Made by a program: the position numbers and the translations under genes. Below, piece by piece: positions 44,484 through 53,361 of a stretch of 64,000 nt of DNA. How positions within the stretch are numbered: position 1 is the first letter of the stretch; each line of letters opens with the position of its first letter. The stretch is from positions 248,001 to 312,000 of the forward strand of contig CAVSQX010000002.1 in NCBI GenBank assembly GCA_963730225.1. Reading direction: 5' to 3'. The notes beneath the pieces were generated by a model. It was given only the letters and a program-made list of their open reading frames with translations, searched no databases and had not been told where the DNA came from. Source of the DNA: CAVSQX01 sp963730225. Its GTDB lineage: Bacteria; Planctomycetota; Phycisphaerae; Tepidisphaerales; Tepidisphaeraceae.

Positions 44484-46556
44484 GTGAGTTCCACCGCCGC
44501 CGACCCTCGCGCCGCTCCGCACGACGGCACCGACCTGATCAAACTTGATCCATGGCTGGAACGCCATCGTCAGCAACTGCGCGATCGCTACGGTTACTTC
44601 AAATCGATTCTGTCACGGCTGGAGCCGACGGGCGGACTGCTCGGGCAGATCAGCCTGGGCCATCGCTACTTCGGATTTAACCGCGGAGAATTCTACGGCA
44701 AGCCCGGCGTCTGGTACCGGGAATGGGCCCCCAACGCGCTTCAACTTCGCCTCATCGGCGATTTCAACGACTGGGACCGATTCGGCCATCCGCTGGTGCG
44801 CGATCAGTTCGGCGTCTGGAGCCTATTCCTGCCGGATGACAAATTCGCCGACAAGCTGGTGCACGGCTCGAAAGTGAAAGTGCACGTGGTGACGGAAACT
44901 ACGGCGGCGGATCGCATTCCGGCGTACATTCGGCGCGTCGTGCAGGAGGCTTCCAACCGCGGATACGTGGGTGTCTACTGGAATCCCGCTCAGCCGTATC
45001 GCTTTGCTCACGCTGCTCCGCAGCTTGGCGGTGGGCTGCGCGTGTACGAAGCCCATGTCGGCATGTCCAGCGAACAGGAAAAGGTTTCGTCCTTCGGCGA
45101 ATTCACGCAGACGATTCTGCCGCGCATCGCCGCTCTGGGATACAACGCGGTGCAGCTGATGGCAGTGATGGAACATCCGTACTACGGTTCCTTCGGCTAT
45201 CACGTGAGCAATTTCTTCGCCGTCAGCTCGCGCTTCGGCACGCCGGAGGAACTCAAAGCCCTGATCGATCATGCTCACGGGCTGGGCGTGGCGGTTCTGC
45301 TGGATGTGGTGCACAGCCATTCGGTGAAAAACACCCACGAAGGCCTGAACCTTTTCGACGGCACCGATTACCAGTATTTCCACGCCGGCCCGCGCGGGCA
45401 GCATGTCGCGTGGGATTCGCTGCTGTTTGACTACGGCAAATACGAAGTGCAGCGGTTCCTGCTGAGCAACCTGCGTTTCTGGCTGGAAGACTTCCACTTC
45501 GACGGCTTCCGCTTCGACGGCGTCACGAGCATGATGTATCTCGATCACGGCCTGGGGAAACCGTTCACGAATTACGACGATTATTTCAGCGCCAACATCG
45601 ACCGCGATGCGGTGGTGTATCTTCAATTGGCCAACGATCTGGCGCACCGCCTGAATCCCCGGGCGATCACCATCGCCGAGGATGTCAGCGGCATGGTCGG
45701 CCTGGCCCGGCCCGTTGCCGAAGGGGGCATGGGCTTCGACTACCGGCTGGCCATGGGCGTTCCCGATTACTGGATCAAGATTCTCAAGGAGAAGAAAGAC
45801 GAAGATTGGAATCTTGGAGAGATTTTTCACACGCTTCTGAACCGCCGGCCCGGCGAGAAGCACATCGGCTATGCGGAAAGCCACGACCAGGCGCTGGTGG
45901 GCGACAAAACCATCGCCTTTTGGCTGATGGATAAGGAGATGTACTGGCACATGAACACCGCCAGCCGCAATCCGGTGATCGATCGCGGCATCGCGCTGCA
46001 CAAAATGATCCGCCTGCTCACCTTCAGCCTTGGCGGTGAAGGCTACTTGAATTTCATGGGCAATGAGTTCGGCCATCCCGAATGGATTGATTTTCCGCGC
46101 GAGGGGAACGGCTACAGCTACAAATTCGCCCGCCGGCAATGGAGCCTGGCGGACAACCCGCAGCTTCGCTATCACGGACTGCTGCTATTCGACCAGGCCA
46201 TGTTGGATCTGGATCGGCAATTCAGCCTGCTGGTCGATCCATTCATTCAGCAACTGTTCGTGCACGAGGAGCAAAAGCTGCTGATCTACCGTCGCGGCCC
46301 GCTGCTGTTCGCGTTCAATTTTCACCCGACGAATTCCTACACCGATCTGCGCGTTCCGGCGCCCGATCCGCGCGATTACCGCCCCGTTCTCGACACCGAT
46401 GAAACCCGCTTCGGTGGCCACGGGCTGTGCGATCCGAAAGTCACTCACGTTATTCAAAAGACACCTTTCGCGGGCCAGGCCCAGAGCATTCAGATTTATC
46501 TGCCGGCCCGCAGTGCGCAGGTGTTCAATCCGATGGCCCACGCCGGTGTGACTTGA
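44484..46556 (+). CDS. 1,4-alpha-glucan branching enzyme, GBE1-like GH13
   Basis: 690 residues from a GTG. Domains: an N-terminal CBM48 (GVWYREWAPNALQLRLIGDF), the GH13 barrel with the nucleophile Asp in DGFRFDGVTSMMY, the acid Glu in ITIAEDVSGM and the third Asp in YAESHDQALVGD, and a C-terminal beta domain. Sequences such as NFFAVSSRFGTPEELKALID and FMGNEFGHPEWIDFPREGNG are closer to eukaryotic GBE1/SBE than to bacterial GlgB. It creates alpha-1,6 branches in glycogen. Its end overlaps convergent arfB by 32 bases. Confidence 0.92.
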   Translation: MSSTAADPRAAPHDGTDLIKLDPWLERHRQQLRDRYGYFKSILSRLEPTGGLLGQISLGHRYFGFNRGEFYGKPGVWYREWAPNALQLRLIGDFNDWDRFGHPLVRDQFGVWSLFLPDDKFADKLVHGSKVKVHVVTETTAADRIPAYIRRVVQEASNRGYVGVYWNPAQPYRFAHAAPQLGGGLRVYEAHVGMSSEQEKVSSFGEFTQTILPRIAALGYNAVQLMAVMEHPYYGSFGYHVSNFFAVSSRFGTPEELKALIDHAHGLGVAVLLDVVHSHSVKNTHEGLNLFDGTDYQYFHAGPRGQHVAWDSLLFDYGKYEVQRFLLSNLRFWLEDFHFDGFRFDGVTSMMYLDHGLGKPFTNYDDYFSANIDRDAVVYLQLANDLAHRLNPRAITIAEDVSGMVGLARPVAEGGMGFDYRLAMGVPDYWIKILKEKKDEDWNLGEIFHTLLNRRPGEKHIGYAESHDQALVGDKTIAFWLMDKEMYWHMNTASRNPVIDRGIALHKMIRLLTFSLGGEGYLNFMGNEFGHPEWIDFPREGNGYSYKFARRQWSLADNPQLRYHGLLLFDQAMLDLDRQFSLLVDPFIQQLFVHEEQKLLIYRRGPLLFAFNFHPTNSYTDLRVPAPDPRDYRPVLDTDETRFGGHGLCDPKVTHVIQKTPFAGQAQSIQIYLPARSAQVFNPMAHAGVT

Positions 46557-46980
46557 TCTCGCTTCGTCGGCGTTTCCCTGCCAGCCGCCGCTCACGGGAT
46601 GCCCTGGTCGGCCGGGTCTTTCGCCGGCGCTTCGGCTCCGTTTGGGCTTTGACAACCAATTCCCGAAGCCGGTCGAAAACGTCTTGCCGATTCGCCTGCT
46701 GCGAGCGGCGCTGATCGCTGGAAAGATGAATTTCATTTGCGCGCGTCAGTCGGCGCCCGGCGAATTGAGCCAATCGTCGCAGGGCGGATTCGCTCAAACC
46801 GTCGATGGCGCGGAGTTGCACCCAGAGTTCAACCTTGGTGTTGAGCTTGTTGACATTCTGCCCGCCCGGGCCGCCGCCGCGGGCAAATTGCAGGCGCAGG
46901 CCGGTTTCGGCGGCGCGGACGCCCGGTGCGATTTCCACCATCGCGGCCGACGGCTGCGGAATCAGTTCATCGCTGTTCAT
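46525..46980 (-). CDS. arfB: Alternative ribosome-rescue factor/peptidyl-tRNA hydrolase ArfB
   Basis: 151 residues. The GGQ motif is in GGGPGGQNVNKLNTKVELW, followed by LTRANEIHLSSDQRRSQQAN and a long Lys/Arg-rich tail (KRRRKTRPTRASRERRL) that enters the empty mRNA channel. ArfB releases peptides from stalled ribosomes. Last of three closely spaced minus-strand genes. Confidence 0.9.
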   Translation of the reverse strand: MNSDELIPQPSAAMVEIAPGVRAAETGLRLQFARGGGPGGQNVNKLNTKVELWVQLRAIDGLSESALRRLAQFAGRRLTRANEIHLSSDQRRSQQANRQDVFDRLRELVVKAQTEPKRRRKTRPTRASRERRLAGKRRRSEIKSHRRGPSD

Positions 46981-46983
46981 TTC

Positions 46984-47508
46984 TCATCGCGGAGAATATT
47001 GATCGATCAGTTCCAGATTCGCCTTTTCGGCCTGCTCCATCATGCTCACGCGGATGTACCGGGCGACCGAAGCGATGAAAATCACTAACAGCAGAATCAC
47101 AAAGTTGATTCGCATCCAACCCAGTGGATGTCGCGGAACCTTGTCGCTGAGCGTGAGCCGAATCGCGATGCCCAGCGCCACCAACCCCAGTAGGACGTGC
47201 ATCAGCCACCACCAGCGGGCCATGCCGTAGGTTCCCTGGTAGGTCGGCCAGATTCGCCAGGTCGAAACCGCGCCGGTCGTGATCAGGATCACGGCACTGA
47301 CGACCACAATTTGCCGAAACACCCATCGCACCCGGCCCAGCACCGCCAGTTGCGTTTCGCCTTTGAGGTCTTCGATGGCGCGGGGAATGACGAATTCGTA
47401 AAACAGCGTTCCGCCCACCAACGCCGTCGTGCAGACGATGTGGGCCCATCGGTTCACCGGCAGCACGATGGTCAGAGCCCAATCGGGAATTGGCAGCGGA
47501 TTGAACAT
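46984..47508 (-). CDS. CopD-like four-helix membrane protein
   Basis: 174 residues with four or five helices: LPVNRWAHIVCTTALVGGTL, FRQIVVVSAVILITTGAVST, WWLMHVLLGLVALGIAIRLT and INFVILLLVIFIASVARYI. The His in NRWAHIV and the later MHVLLG recall CopD/DUF2269 membrane cytochrome-like proteins. It is paralogous in layout to the gene one base upstream. No copper genes are nearby apart from sco in another operon. Confidence 0.65.
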   Translation of the reverse strand: MFNPLPIPDWALTIVLPVNRWAHIVCTTALVGGTLFYEFVIPRAIEDLKGETQLAVLGRVRWVFRQIVVVSAVILITTGAVSTWRIWPTYQGTYGMARWWWLMHVLLGLVALGIAIRLTLSDKVPRHPLGWMRINFVILLLVIFIASVARYIRVSMMEQAEKANLELIDQYSPR

Positions 47509-47509
47509 T

Positions 47510-47989
47510 TCAACGATTCGCCATCCCCGCCGCCGCGGCCGGGTTGGCGTGTTCCCGGACGAATTTCACGGTGGACGCGGCGGCGATGGTTAGAAACATC
47601 AGAACCAGATTAACCGTCAGCCATTGGCGATGCGTCGGTTTGGGTTCCCCCGCCAGCAGCCACAGCGCGATGGCAAATACCGACAGCGCCAACAACAGAT
47701 GCAGACCGAACAGGCCATGTCCCAGCCCCGGCCCCGCGGCGGTGTATCCGGGCCAATTCAAAACCGCGTTGTAGGTTCCGCTGATCAGCAGCAGCAGAAT
47801 GCAGGTGTGAATCACCATCTTGAATGCCCGGCGGGTGAGAATCAGCACGCTGCGGGCGGTTGCTTGGTCCAGTTCCTTCTGTCCCCGTGGAAAAACGACG
47901 CGAACAAAGAACGCGCCGCCGACGGCAACGCACGCGGCCGCCAGGTGCAACCAGCGGAAGAAGATGGCGAGCGCTGCGTGCCAGCCCAT
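47510..47989 (-). CDS. CopD-like four-helix membrane protein, tandem paralogue
   Basis: 159 residues with FFRWLHLAAACVAVGGAFFV, FKMVIHTCILLLLISGTYNA, GLFGLHLLLALSVFAIALWL and WLTVNLVLMFLTIAAASTV. His residues in RWLH, VIHT and GLHL occur at positions similar to its downstream paralogue. Possibly a haem- or copper-associated membrane pair; function unknown. Confidence 0.65.
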   Translation of the reverse strand: MGWHAALAIFFRWLHLAAACVAVGGAFFVRVVFPRGQKELDQATARSVLILTRRAFKMVIHTCILLLLISGTYNAVLNWPGYTAAGPGLGHGLFGLHLLLALSVFAIALWLLAGEPKPTHRQWLTVNLVLMFLTIAAASTVKFVREHANPAAAAGMANR

Positions 47990-48025
47990 CGCGGCATCCT
48001 ATTCGCGCGGCCATGGCAACGCCAA

Positions 48026-48700
48026 TCAGATCAACTGATCCAGCCCGCCGAACCCCAGCGTTTCATGCGTGAAAAACGGCTCGGCGTAGGCGGTGCCGAT
48101 GCGCGATCCGAAATACGCTCCGATGTTCTTCACCATCTCCGGCACCGCGGCGCTGGAGCCGACAAACTGCGAGCGGTAGCAGGCGACCGCCGCCATCTTC
48201 ACGTCGATCGTGTCGGAAACATCGATGCAGAAATTCGGCGTGAAATTCATCCGCAGGTGCGTGCAAAAATAGTAAATGATTCGTTTCGGATAACACGGCG
48301 GCCCGGGGATGTCGCTCTTGGTCAGCTTGGCGTCGAAGCGCGCGTCCTCGGCTATGCGGGTCACGGCCACGTGATCGGGATGCGCATCCATCGGATACGG
48401 CACAAAGAGCCATTGCGGCTGATGTTCCCTAATCACCGCTGCCAGGCGATGGCGGGCTTCGATGGTGTGCTGAACTTCCCGATTTTTCAGGCCCAGATTC
48501 GAGCGACCGACCCCCAGAATTTTCGCCGCCGCCGCCGATTCGGCTGCGCGAATTTCCACCGATCCGTGCGGCGTCGGTTCGCCGTTGGTCATGTCCAGCA
48601 GGTGCAACGTGTGTCCCTGCCGCGCCAGCTTGATGATCGAGCCGCCCATGCCCAGCTCGGCGTCGTCGGGATGCGGAGCGATGATCAGAATCGAGGCCAT
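48026..48700 (-). CDS. PIG-L/LmbE deacetylase, BshB1-like
   Basis: 224 residues from the ATG at 48700. Zinc motif HPDDAE (10-15) and the second ligand in MDAHPDHVAVT define a PIG-L N-acetylglucosaminyl deacetylase. The pattern LHLLDMTNGEPTPHGSVEIR, PCYPKRIIYYFCTHLRMNF, the NFCIDVSD block and the C-terminal GSRIGTAYAEPF fits BshB1, which deacetylates GlcNAc-malate in bacillithiol synthesis. bshA and bshC are not in the window, so the pathway assignment is tentative. Confidence 0.85.
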   Translation of the reverse strand: MASILIIAPHPDDAELGMGGSIIKLARQGHTLHLLDMTNGEPTPHGSVEIRAAESAAAAKILGVGRSNLGLKNREVQHTIEARHRLAAVIREHQPQWLFVPYPMDAHPDHVAVTRIAEDARFDAKLTKSDIPGPPCYPKRIIYYFCTHLRMNFTPNFCIDVSDTIDVKMAAVACYRSQFVGSSAAVPEMVKNIGAYFGSRIGTAYAEPFFTHETLGFGGLDQLI

Positions 48701-48744
48701 ATCCAAATTTGAGACCAAATCGTCCGCGAAGGAAAGAGGGCGGG

Positions 48745-48750
48745 TAAAAT
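48745..48750 (+). promoter_or_regulatory. -10-like TAAAAT seven bases before trmB ATG
   Basis: TAAAAT ends seven bases before the ATG at 48758. The 57-bp gap to the divergent deacetylase gene must hold both promoters. Confidence 0.4.
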
Positions 48751-48757
48751 CGCGTCA

Positions 48758-49402
48758 ATGCAATCGCACCGCCAGTTGGTCGTTGACGGGGTCGGCCTGA
48801 ATATCGAATCGCTTGGCAAGCCCATCGTCTGGAGCGATTTGTTCGGCAACGAGAATCCGATCGAAATAGAAATCGGCATCGGCAAGGGGACATTTCTCGC
48901 CGAGCAAGCCAAGGCTCGTCCGGAGGTGAATTTTTTTGGAATCGAGTGGGCCAACTGGTTCTGGAAATACGCCAGCGATCGCCTTCGACGCGCCGGGTGC
49001 GAAAATGTTCGCACCGTGCGATCCGAGGCACTTTTTTTTCTGCGCGAATACGTCTCCGATTCCAGCTTATCCGTTCTGCACGTTTACTTCCCCGATCCGT
49101 GGCCCAAGAAACGCCATCACAAGCGGCGGCTGATTCAACAGCCGTTTGTCGCGCAGGTTCAGCGCGTGCTGCGACCGGGTGGGCGACTGCAAATCGTCAC
49201 GGACCATGCGGGATATTTCGAGGAGAATATCGAGCCGACGATTCGGGCTTCGGCACTACGAATCGTCGATTACAATCGCCCCGGCTCGGCGGGGGAGGGG
49301 GAATTCGTCGGCACGAATTTCGAACGTAAGTACAAAAAAGAAGGCCGTCAGTTCCACGCCCTGGCGGCCGTCAAATTACCGCTCAATCAGGCTGCTTTGT
49401 GA
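48758..49402 (+). CDS. trmB: tRNA (guanine-N7-)-methyltransferase
   Basis: 214 residues, Rossmann-fold SAM methyltransferase. SAM motif EIEIGIGKGTFLAEQA, the class-typical YFPDPWPKKRHHKRR, then PFVAQVQRVLRPGGRLQIVT and, near the end, GTNFERKYKKEGRQ. It modifies G46 in the tRNA variable loop. Confidence 0.93.
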   Translation: MQSHRQLVVDGVGLNIESLGKPIVWSDLFGNENPIEIEIGIGKGTFLAEQAKARPEVNFFGIEWANWFWKYASDRLRRAGCENVRTVRSEALFFLREYVSDSSLSVLHVYFPDPWPKKRHHKRRLIQQPFVAQVQRVLRPGGRLQIVTDHAGYFEENIEPTIRASALRIVDYNRPGSAGEGEFVGTNFERKYKKEGRQFHALAAVKLPLNQAAL

Positions 49403-49551
49403 TGGTGACCGTGGCCGTGGCCATGATGATGCCTGTGATGGCACAGCCGAACGTTGCTGTGCCGGGTGTTGGCCGAAGCCGTGCTGGCCATCGGAACCGC
49501 GAACATCCCCAATCCCAGCAAAATCGCCAGGAACCAACCTGAACTCTTCAT
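49387..49551 (-). CDS. 54-residue secreted His-rich protein
   Basis: A short open frame with GAGGAG six bases before the ATG. Residues 1-27 form a signal peptide (GWFLAILLGLGMFAVPMAST then ASA), and the mature part is mostly His and Gly (CHHRHHHGHGHGHHHKAA) with one Cys. Composition suggests divalent-metal binding (Ni, Zn or Cu) outside the cytoplasm. Its end overlaps the convergent trmB end by 16 bases. The signal peptide, ribosome site and frame agree, so it is probably real. Confidence 0.65.
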   Translation of the reverse strand: MKSSGWFLAILLGLGMFAVPMASTASANTRHSNVRLCHHRHHHGHGHGHHHKAA

Positions 49552-49644
49552 GATCGTCTCCTCTTTGGACTTTTACCCTTACCAAACAGATGGGCTCGCA
49601 GGATCGAACGCTTGCTGAGTTGAATTATTCTCTCTTGCGGTGGA

Positions 49645-50826
49645 TCACGCAAAAAAATCGACGAATTCGACCGCCGTTCCAGTTCCGGCGGCCGGGGCAT
49701 TGGCGGGACGGATGATCAGGCAATTCGCCGCCGCCAGGGTGTAGATATCCGCCGAACCCTTCCACTGCAAAGGAGTTACGCTCAAACCATCGCGCACCGC
49801 CGGCTGGTAGAATTCGCGGGAACCGTTGGCCGGGGTGCCAGCGGTGAGATTCCCGATGCCGATCGACTGCTCGGCCGGGCCGCCACCAATTCTCCGCAAA
49901 AGTCCAGCCGCCAGCCGAACCGTGCAGACAAACGCGCTGACCGGGTTTCCCGGCAGGCCAATCACGAATCGCTCTGCATCGGCGGCCAGCACAAACGGCT
50001 TGCCGGGCTTCATGCTCAATTTGCTGATTCGCAAATCCAATCCCATCTCGCGCAGCAGTGCCGGAACATAATCGTGTTCGCCCCGGCTCATTCCGCCGAC
50101 GACAAACAGCACATCCGATTTTCTTCCCTGCTCGATCGCGGCGGAAATCTCGGCGCGGTCGTCCGGCGCTACGCCCAAATCCGTCACCGTGCATCGGAGC
50201 CGCCGAAGCAGGGCGGACATCATCGGCCCATTGGAATTGCGAATCTGCGAACCGGTCGGCTGTCGACCGACGTCGACCAATTCATCGCCGGTGCAGAGCA
50301 GCGAAACATTCGGCCGATCGAAAACTGAAACCCGAACCGCTCCGACGCTGGCGGCCACGGCGATCTGCGGCGCATCCAGGACGGCGCCCGCCGACAGCAC
50401 GATTGTTCCGCGGTCGACATCAGTTCCCCGCCGCGCGATTCCGTGGCCGGTTTTCACCGCGCGATTCAGAATCAGCCGATCTCCCGCCCGCTGAGTCTCC
50501 TCGACCGGCGCGATGGCATCGGCCCCGGCCGGCACCGGCACACCGGTCATGATCGCCGCCGCCTCGGTCGGGCCCAATTCGTGCTGATCGTGCGACCCGG
50601 CCCAGATCGTCTGAACTATTCTCAACTCCAACCCGTCGGCCGAACGCACCGCGAAACCATCCAGCAGCGATTTGTCGAACGGCGGATAATCCCGATCGGC
50701 GACGATCTCCCGGGCCAATCTCAATCCCTGTGATTCGGCCAGCGGCTTTTGCACGATTCGCGGCCGCACCGGCAGCGAGTCGATAATCTCGATGGCCCGC
50801 TGCACGGAGATCAGATCTTCGGACAT
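49645..50826 (-). CDS. moeA: Molybdopterin molybdenumtransferase MoeA
   Basis: 393 residues from the ATG at 50826, which aligns with typical MoeA starts (an ATG at 50856 is also open). It has DRDYPPFDKSLLDGFAVRSA, MTGVPVPAGADAIAPVEET, SLLCTGDELVDVGRQPTG, FVVGGMSRGEHDYV and IGLPGNPVSAFVC, covering the MoeA domains including the MoCF fold. It inserts molybdate into adenylated molybdopterin. A MoaB-like gene is at 59882. Divergent from the flippase-like gene. Confidence 0.92.
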   Translation of the reverse strand: MSEDLISVQRAIEIIDSLPVRPRIVQKPLAESQGLRLAREIVADRDYPPFDKSLLDGFAVRSADGLELRIVQTIWAGSHDQHELGPTEAAAIMTGVPVPAGADAIAPVEETQRAGDRLILNRAVKTGHGIARRGTDVDRGTIVLSAGAVLDAPQIAVAASVGAVRVSVFDRPNVSLLCTGDELVDVGRQPTGSQIRNSNGPMMSALLRRLRCTVTDLGVAPDDRAEISAAIEQGRKSDVLFVVGGMSRGEHDYVPALLREMGLDLRISKLSMKPGKPFVLAADAERFVIGLPGNPVSAFVCTVRLAAGLLRRIGGGPAEQSIGIGNLTAGTPANGSREFYQPAVRDGLSVTPLQWKGSADIYTLAAANCLIIRPANAPAAGTGTAVEFVDFFA

Positions 50827-50892
50827 CGCTGAATTGTTGGTTGGGCGGGGTTGCATTGCAACCGCTCGATGCCAGCGCAGCAGGGGGCTAAG

Positions 50893-52553
50893 ATGTCAGA
50901 ACCGATGAATTCCCCGTCCAGGCCGATCCATCCCCGCGCACGGCGAATTTACCTTCTGCTTTGGATCGTGCTGAAGAATGTCATCGGCTGGGCGCTGATC
51001 CTGGCGGCGCCGCCGATCGGCTTGGTCGCGCCCGGCCCCATGGGCTTGCCGCTGTTTCTGATCGGTTTTGCGATGGTCACGTTTCCCGGCAAGCGGGCCC
51101 TGACCAGCCGGGTGATGCGCGGAAAGCCGCTGGAGCGCAACACGCCCCGGCGGTTGGTTGGGGAAATGCTCCTGGCGCTCTTGCTTCCGGCCCTGCTGAT
51201 CCGCGTCTACGCCATTCCGTTTTCACTCGAAACCGCCCGCCACGGCCCGACGATGGTCTACACGGTTTACATCCTGGCGGCGATCGCCAGTTGGATTGTG
51301 ATTCGGCTCGGCGGGCGGGCGATGAATTACGGGCTCACGTTCGTTCCGCCGCTGCGCAGAAAAATTCGTCCTTGGATGCGCCGGCACGGAATCAACCTGC
51401 TGCCGCCCCGGCGGCGACGCCGGCAACGGGCGATCATGCAGGAATCGGAAATCATCTCCGTCGATTCGCGCTATCAGCGCGGCGCCCGCAACATGTGGAA
51501 GCGATTCCAACCTTGGGTGCGGCGGATGACCACGCTGCTGTTTCTGGCGGCGATTTTTTTCTGGATGGCGCGAAAGATTCTGCGGCACTGGTCCGAGGTG
51601 CGCGGACGGGCCGAGTCGATGAGCCCCGCCGTCTTTTTTCTGGCCGCGGCGATGTTCGCCCTGTTTCTGTTTGCCGTGCGGTCGCTGTCGTGGCGGTGGA
51701 TTCTCGCCGGGTTGGGGTATCGGCTGCCGATAGCGCCAGCGGCGCGAATCTGGTCGACGTCGGAGTTGGCCCGCTATATCCCCGGCGTCATCTGGCAAGT
51801 CTGGGGCCGGGCGTATCTGGCGCTGCCCTACGGAGTCAGCAAAACCGTTTGCGCCGCCAGCCAGATCCTGGAGCTGATCATTTTTCTTCTGGCCAACATT
51901 CTCGTCGGCATCATCTGCCTGGCGATATTCGGGCTGCGAAACGTGCACGACCGGGCCCACGATTGGCTGATTTACCTGGGCGTTCTCGCGCCGCTGCTGG
52001 TGTTGCTGCTGCACCCGCGAATCTTCTATGCGGTCTTCGATTGGGTTCTTCGACGGATGGGGCGTCCGCCGCAAGCCCGGCGGTTGTCGGGCGGGGAACT
52101 GTTCGGATTGCTCGGTTGGGCGATGCTCGGACTGCTCTGGCAGAATCTGGCCGTCTTCCTCATTGTCGCGCCGCCGCTGGGGCTGCACTGGGGCAAATGG
52201 TACGTCGTCACCGGTTCGTACTCGCTGGCGTGGTGCGCCGGATTTCTGGTGGTCTTCAGCCCCGCGGGCATCGGCGTGCGCGAGCCGGTATTCATGATCG
52301 CCATGCACCTGGCCCTGCCCAAGTACGTGCGCGATCAGTTCAGCACACAGGGGCGCTGGACAGCTTCGTATTTTTTCTGGGTGCGCTGCTGCGCCTCTGG
52401 ACGATCGTGGGCGAAATGATGCTCTGGTGCACGGCGTATCTGGCCGATTATCTCACCGGCTCGCCGCCGCCGCCGGTTTGGCGGGATGACGCTGCGGATA
52501 CACCGTCGTCACGTACATCACAATCATCATGGCGATCCACAGCGTCAGGATGA
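50893..52553 (+). CDS. Flippase-like membrane protein (LPG synthase TM region), frameshift near the end
   Basis: From the ATG at 50893 (GGGGG upstream): about three N-terminal helices, a basic loop (KKIRPWMRRHGINLLPPRR in similar form), then the lysylphosphatidylglycerol-synthase-like transmembrane domain with RSLSWRWILAGLGY, STSELARYIPGVIWQVWGRA, SPAGIGVREPVF. The first frame ends at 52419. A frame change near 52368 gives FVFFLGALLRLWTIVGEMML and a natural final helix, reaching 52553 and overlapping a convergent gene. It probably moves or exposes a lipid-linked precursor. The exact C-terminus is uncertain. Confidence 0.75.
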
Positions 52554-52659
52554 AAGCAAAAACGGCGAAGAGCCGGCGGCGGGGGGTCATCGGCGCGATG
52601 GGAACATTTTTTGCCGCCACGTTGGCCCCGCCGGCGGGAAGCGTTCGCGGTCGGCTCAT
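52453..52659 (-). CDS. Small single-helix membrane protein
   Basis: 68 residues: a basic N-terminus (VPIAPMTPRRR) and one helix (LFAVFAFILTLWIAMMIVMY) followed by a short outer tail. Its ATG overlaps the TGA of the Minf_1886 gene (ATGA), so the two are translationally coupled. Function unknown; a helper to Minf_1886 is a fair guess. Confidence 0.7.
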   Translation of the reverse strand: MSRPRTLPAGGANVAAKNVPIAPMTPRRRLFAVFAFILTLWIAMMIVMYVTTVYPQRHPAKPAAAASR

Positions 52660-53090
52660 GAAGTTTTTTCCGCACGCCGGACTCGATCGCTCGGCGCCGA
52701 CGATTCAATCTTGTAGCTGGTTTCCATCGCGGTTCGGAAATCGTACACACCGCGGAAATCATCCAGCGTATCCTGATCCGTTTTCTGCATCAGGTTGTGG
52801 CGGACCATGGCAAAGACCAGTCGGCCAAAATCGAGCGTGGAGGTGATGTTCCACCGCGCCAGCACAATTCGGGCCAGCAGGCCCCATTGGGCAAGGGCCA
52901 ACTCGCGCAGTTCCTCGCACAGCTGCCGGCCGCTGACATGGCGGCTGGCATGGAGGTCGGTCTGGCTGGCGTGAACCTTGTGCACGGTGGAACTCAGCGC
53001 CTTCTGCACGAACAGGTACGCCTCGGGCGGATAGATCCCGACTTCGTCGACGACGTCCTGCAACAGCTTGACCGGCGACGGACTGGACAT
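52656..53090 (-). CDS. Minf_1886 family protein
   Basis: 144 residues from the ATG at 53090. The family pattern is clear: LQDVVDEVGIYPPEAYLFVQ, HVSGRQLCEELRELALAQWG, ARIVLARWNITSTLDFGRLV, FAMVRHNLMQKTDQDTLDDF followed by RGVYDF. The family is widespread in Planctomycetes and Verrucomicrobia and has no known role. Confidence 0.88.
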   Translation of the reverse strand: MSSPSPVKLLQDVVDEVGIYPPEAYLFVQKALSSTVHKVHASQTDLHASRHVSGRQLCEELRELALAQWGLLARIVLARWNITSTLDFGRLVFAMVRHNLMQKTDQDTLDDFRGVYDFRTAMETSYKIESSAPSDRVRRAEKTS

Positions 53091-53245
53091 GCAGGCAATG
53101 TAACCGGCGGGGCGGTATTGGCCAACTGGTTTTCGGGAGAAGGAACCAAACGGCGCAGACGCCAAGGGCGGGCCATCGGCAATTTGGGTCGTTCCGGCGC
53201 CGCCAATCGGTCCGGAAAAAAACTTCCTTCTATCTTCCCCCGCTT

Positions 53246-53273
53246 TTGCCTTCATCCCCGGCATTTCTATAAT
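53246..53273 (+). promoter_or_regulatory. Promoter of the TolC-like gene
   Basis: TTGCCT (53246-53251), 16 bases, TATAAT (53268-53273), about 88 bases before the ATG at 53362. Confidence 0.6.
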
Positions 53274-53361
53274 GCCGCCTCCACAGGCTTTGAGGGTTGG
53301 GCCATCCAACACAGACAGCGCCGCGGCCCCCCTTGCCAAAGACTTGGACGGAGCGAAATTC

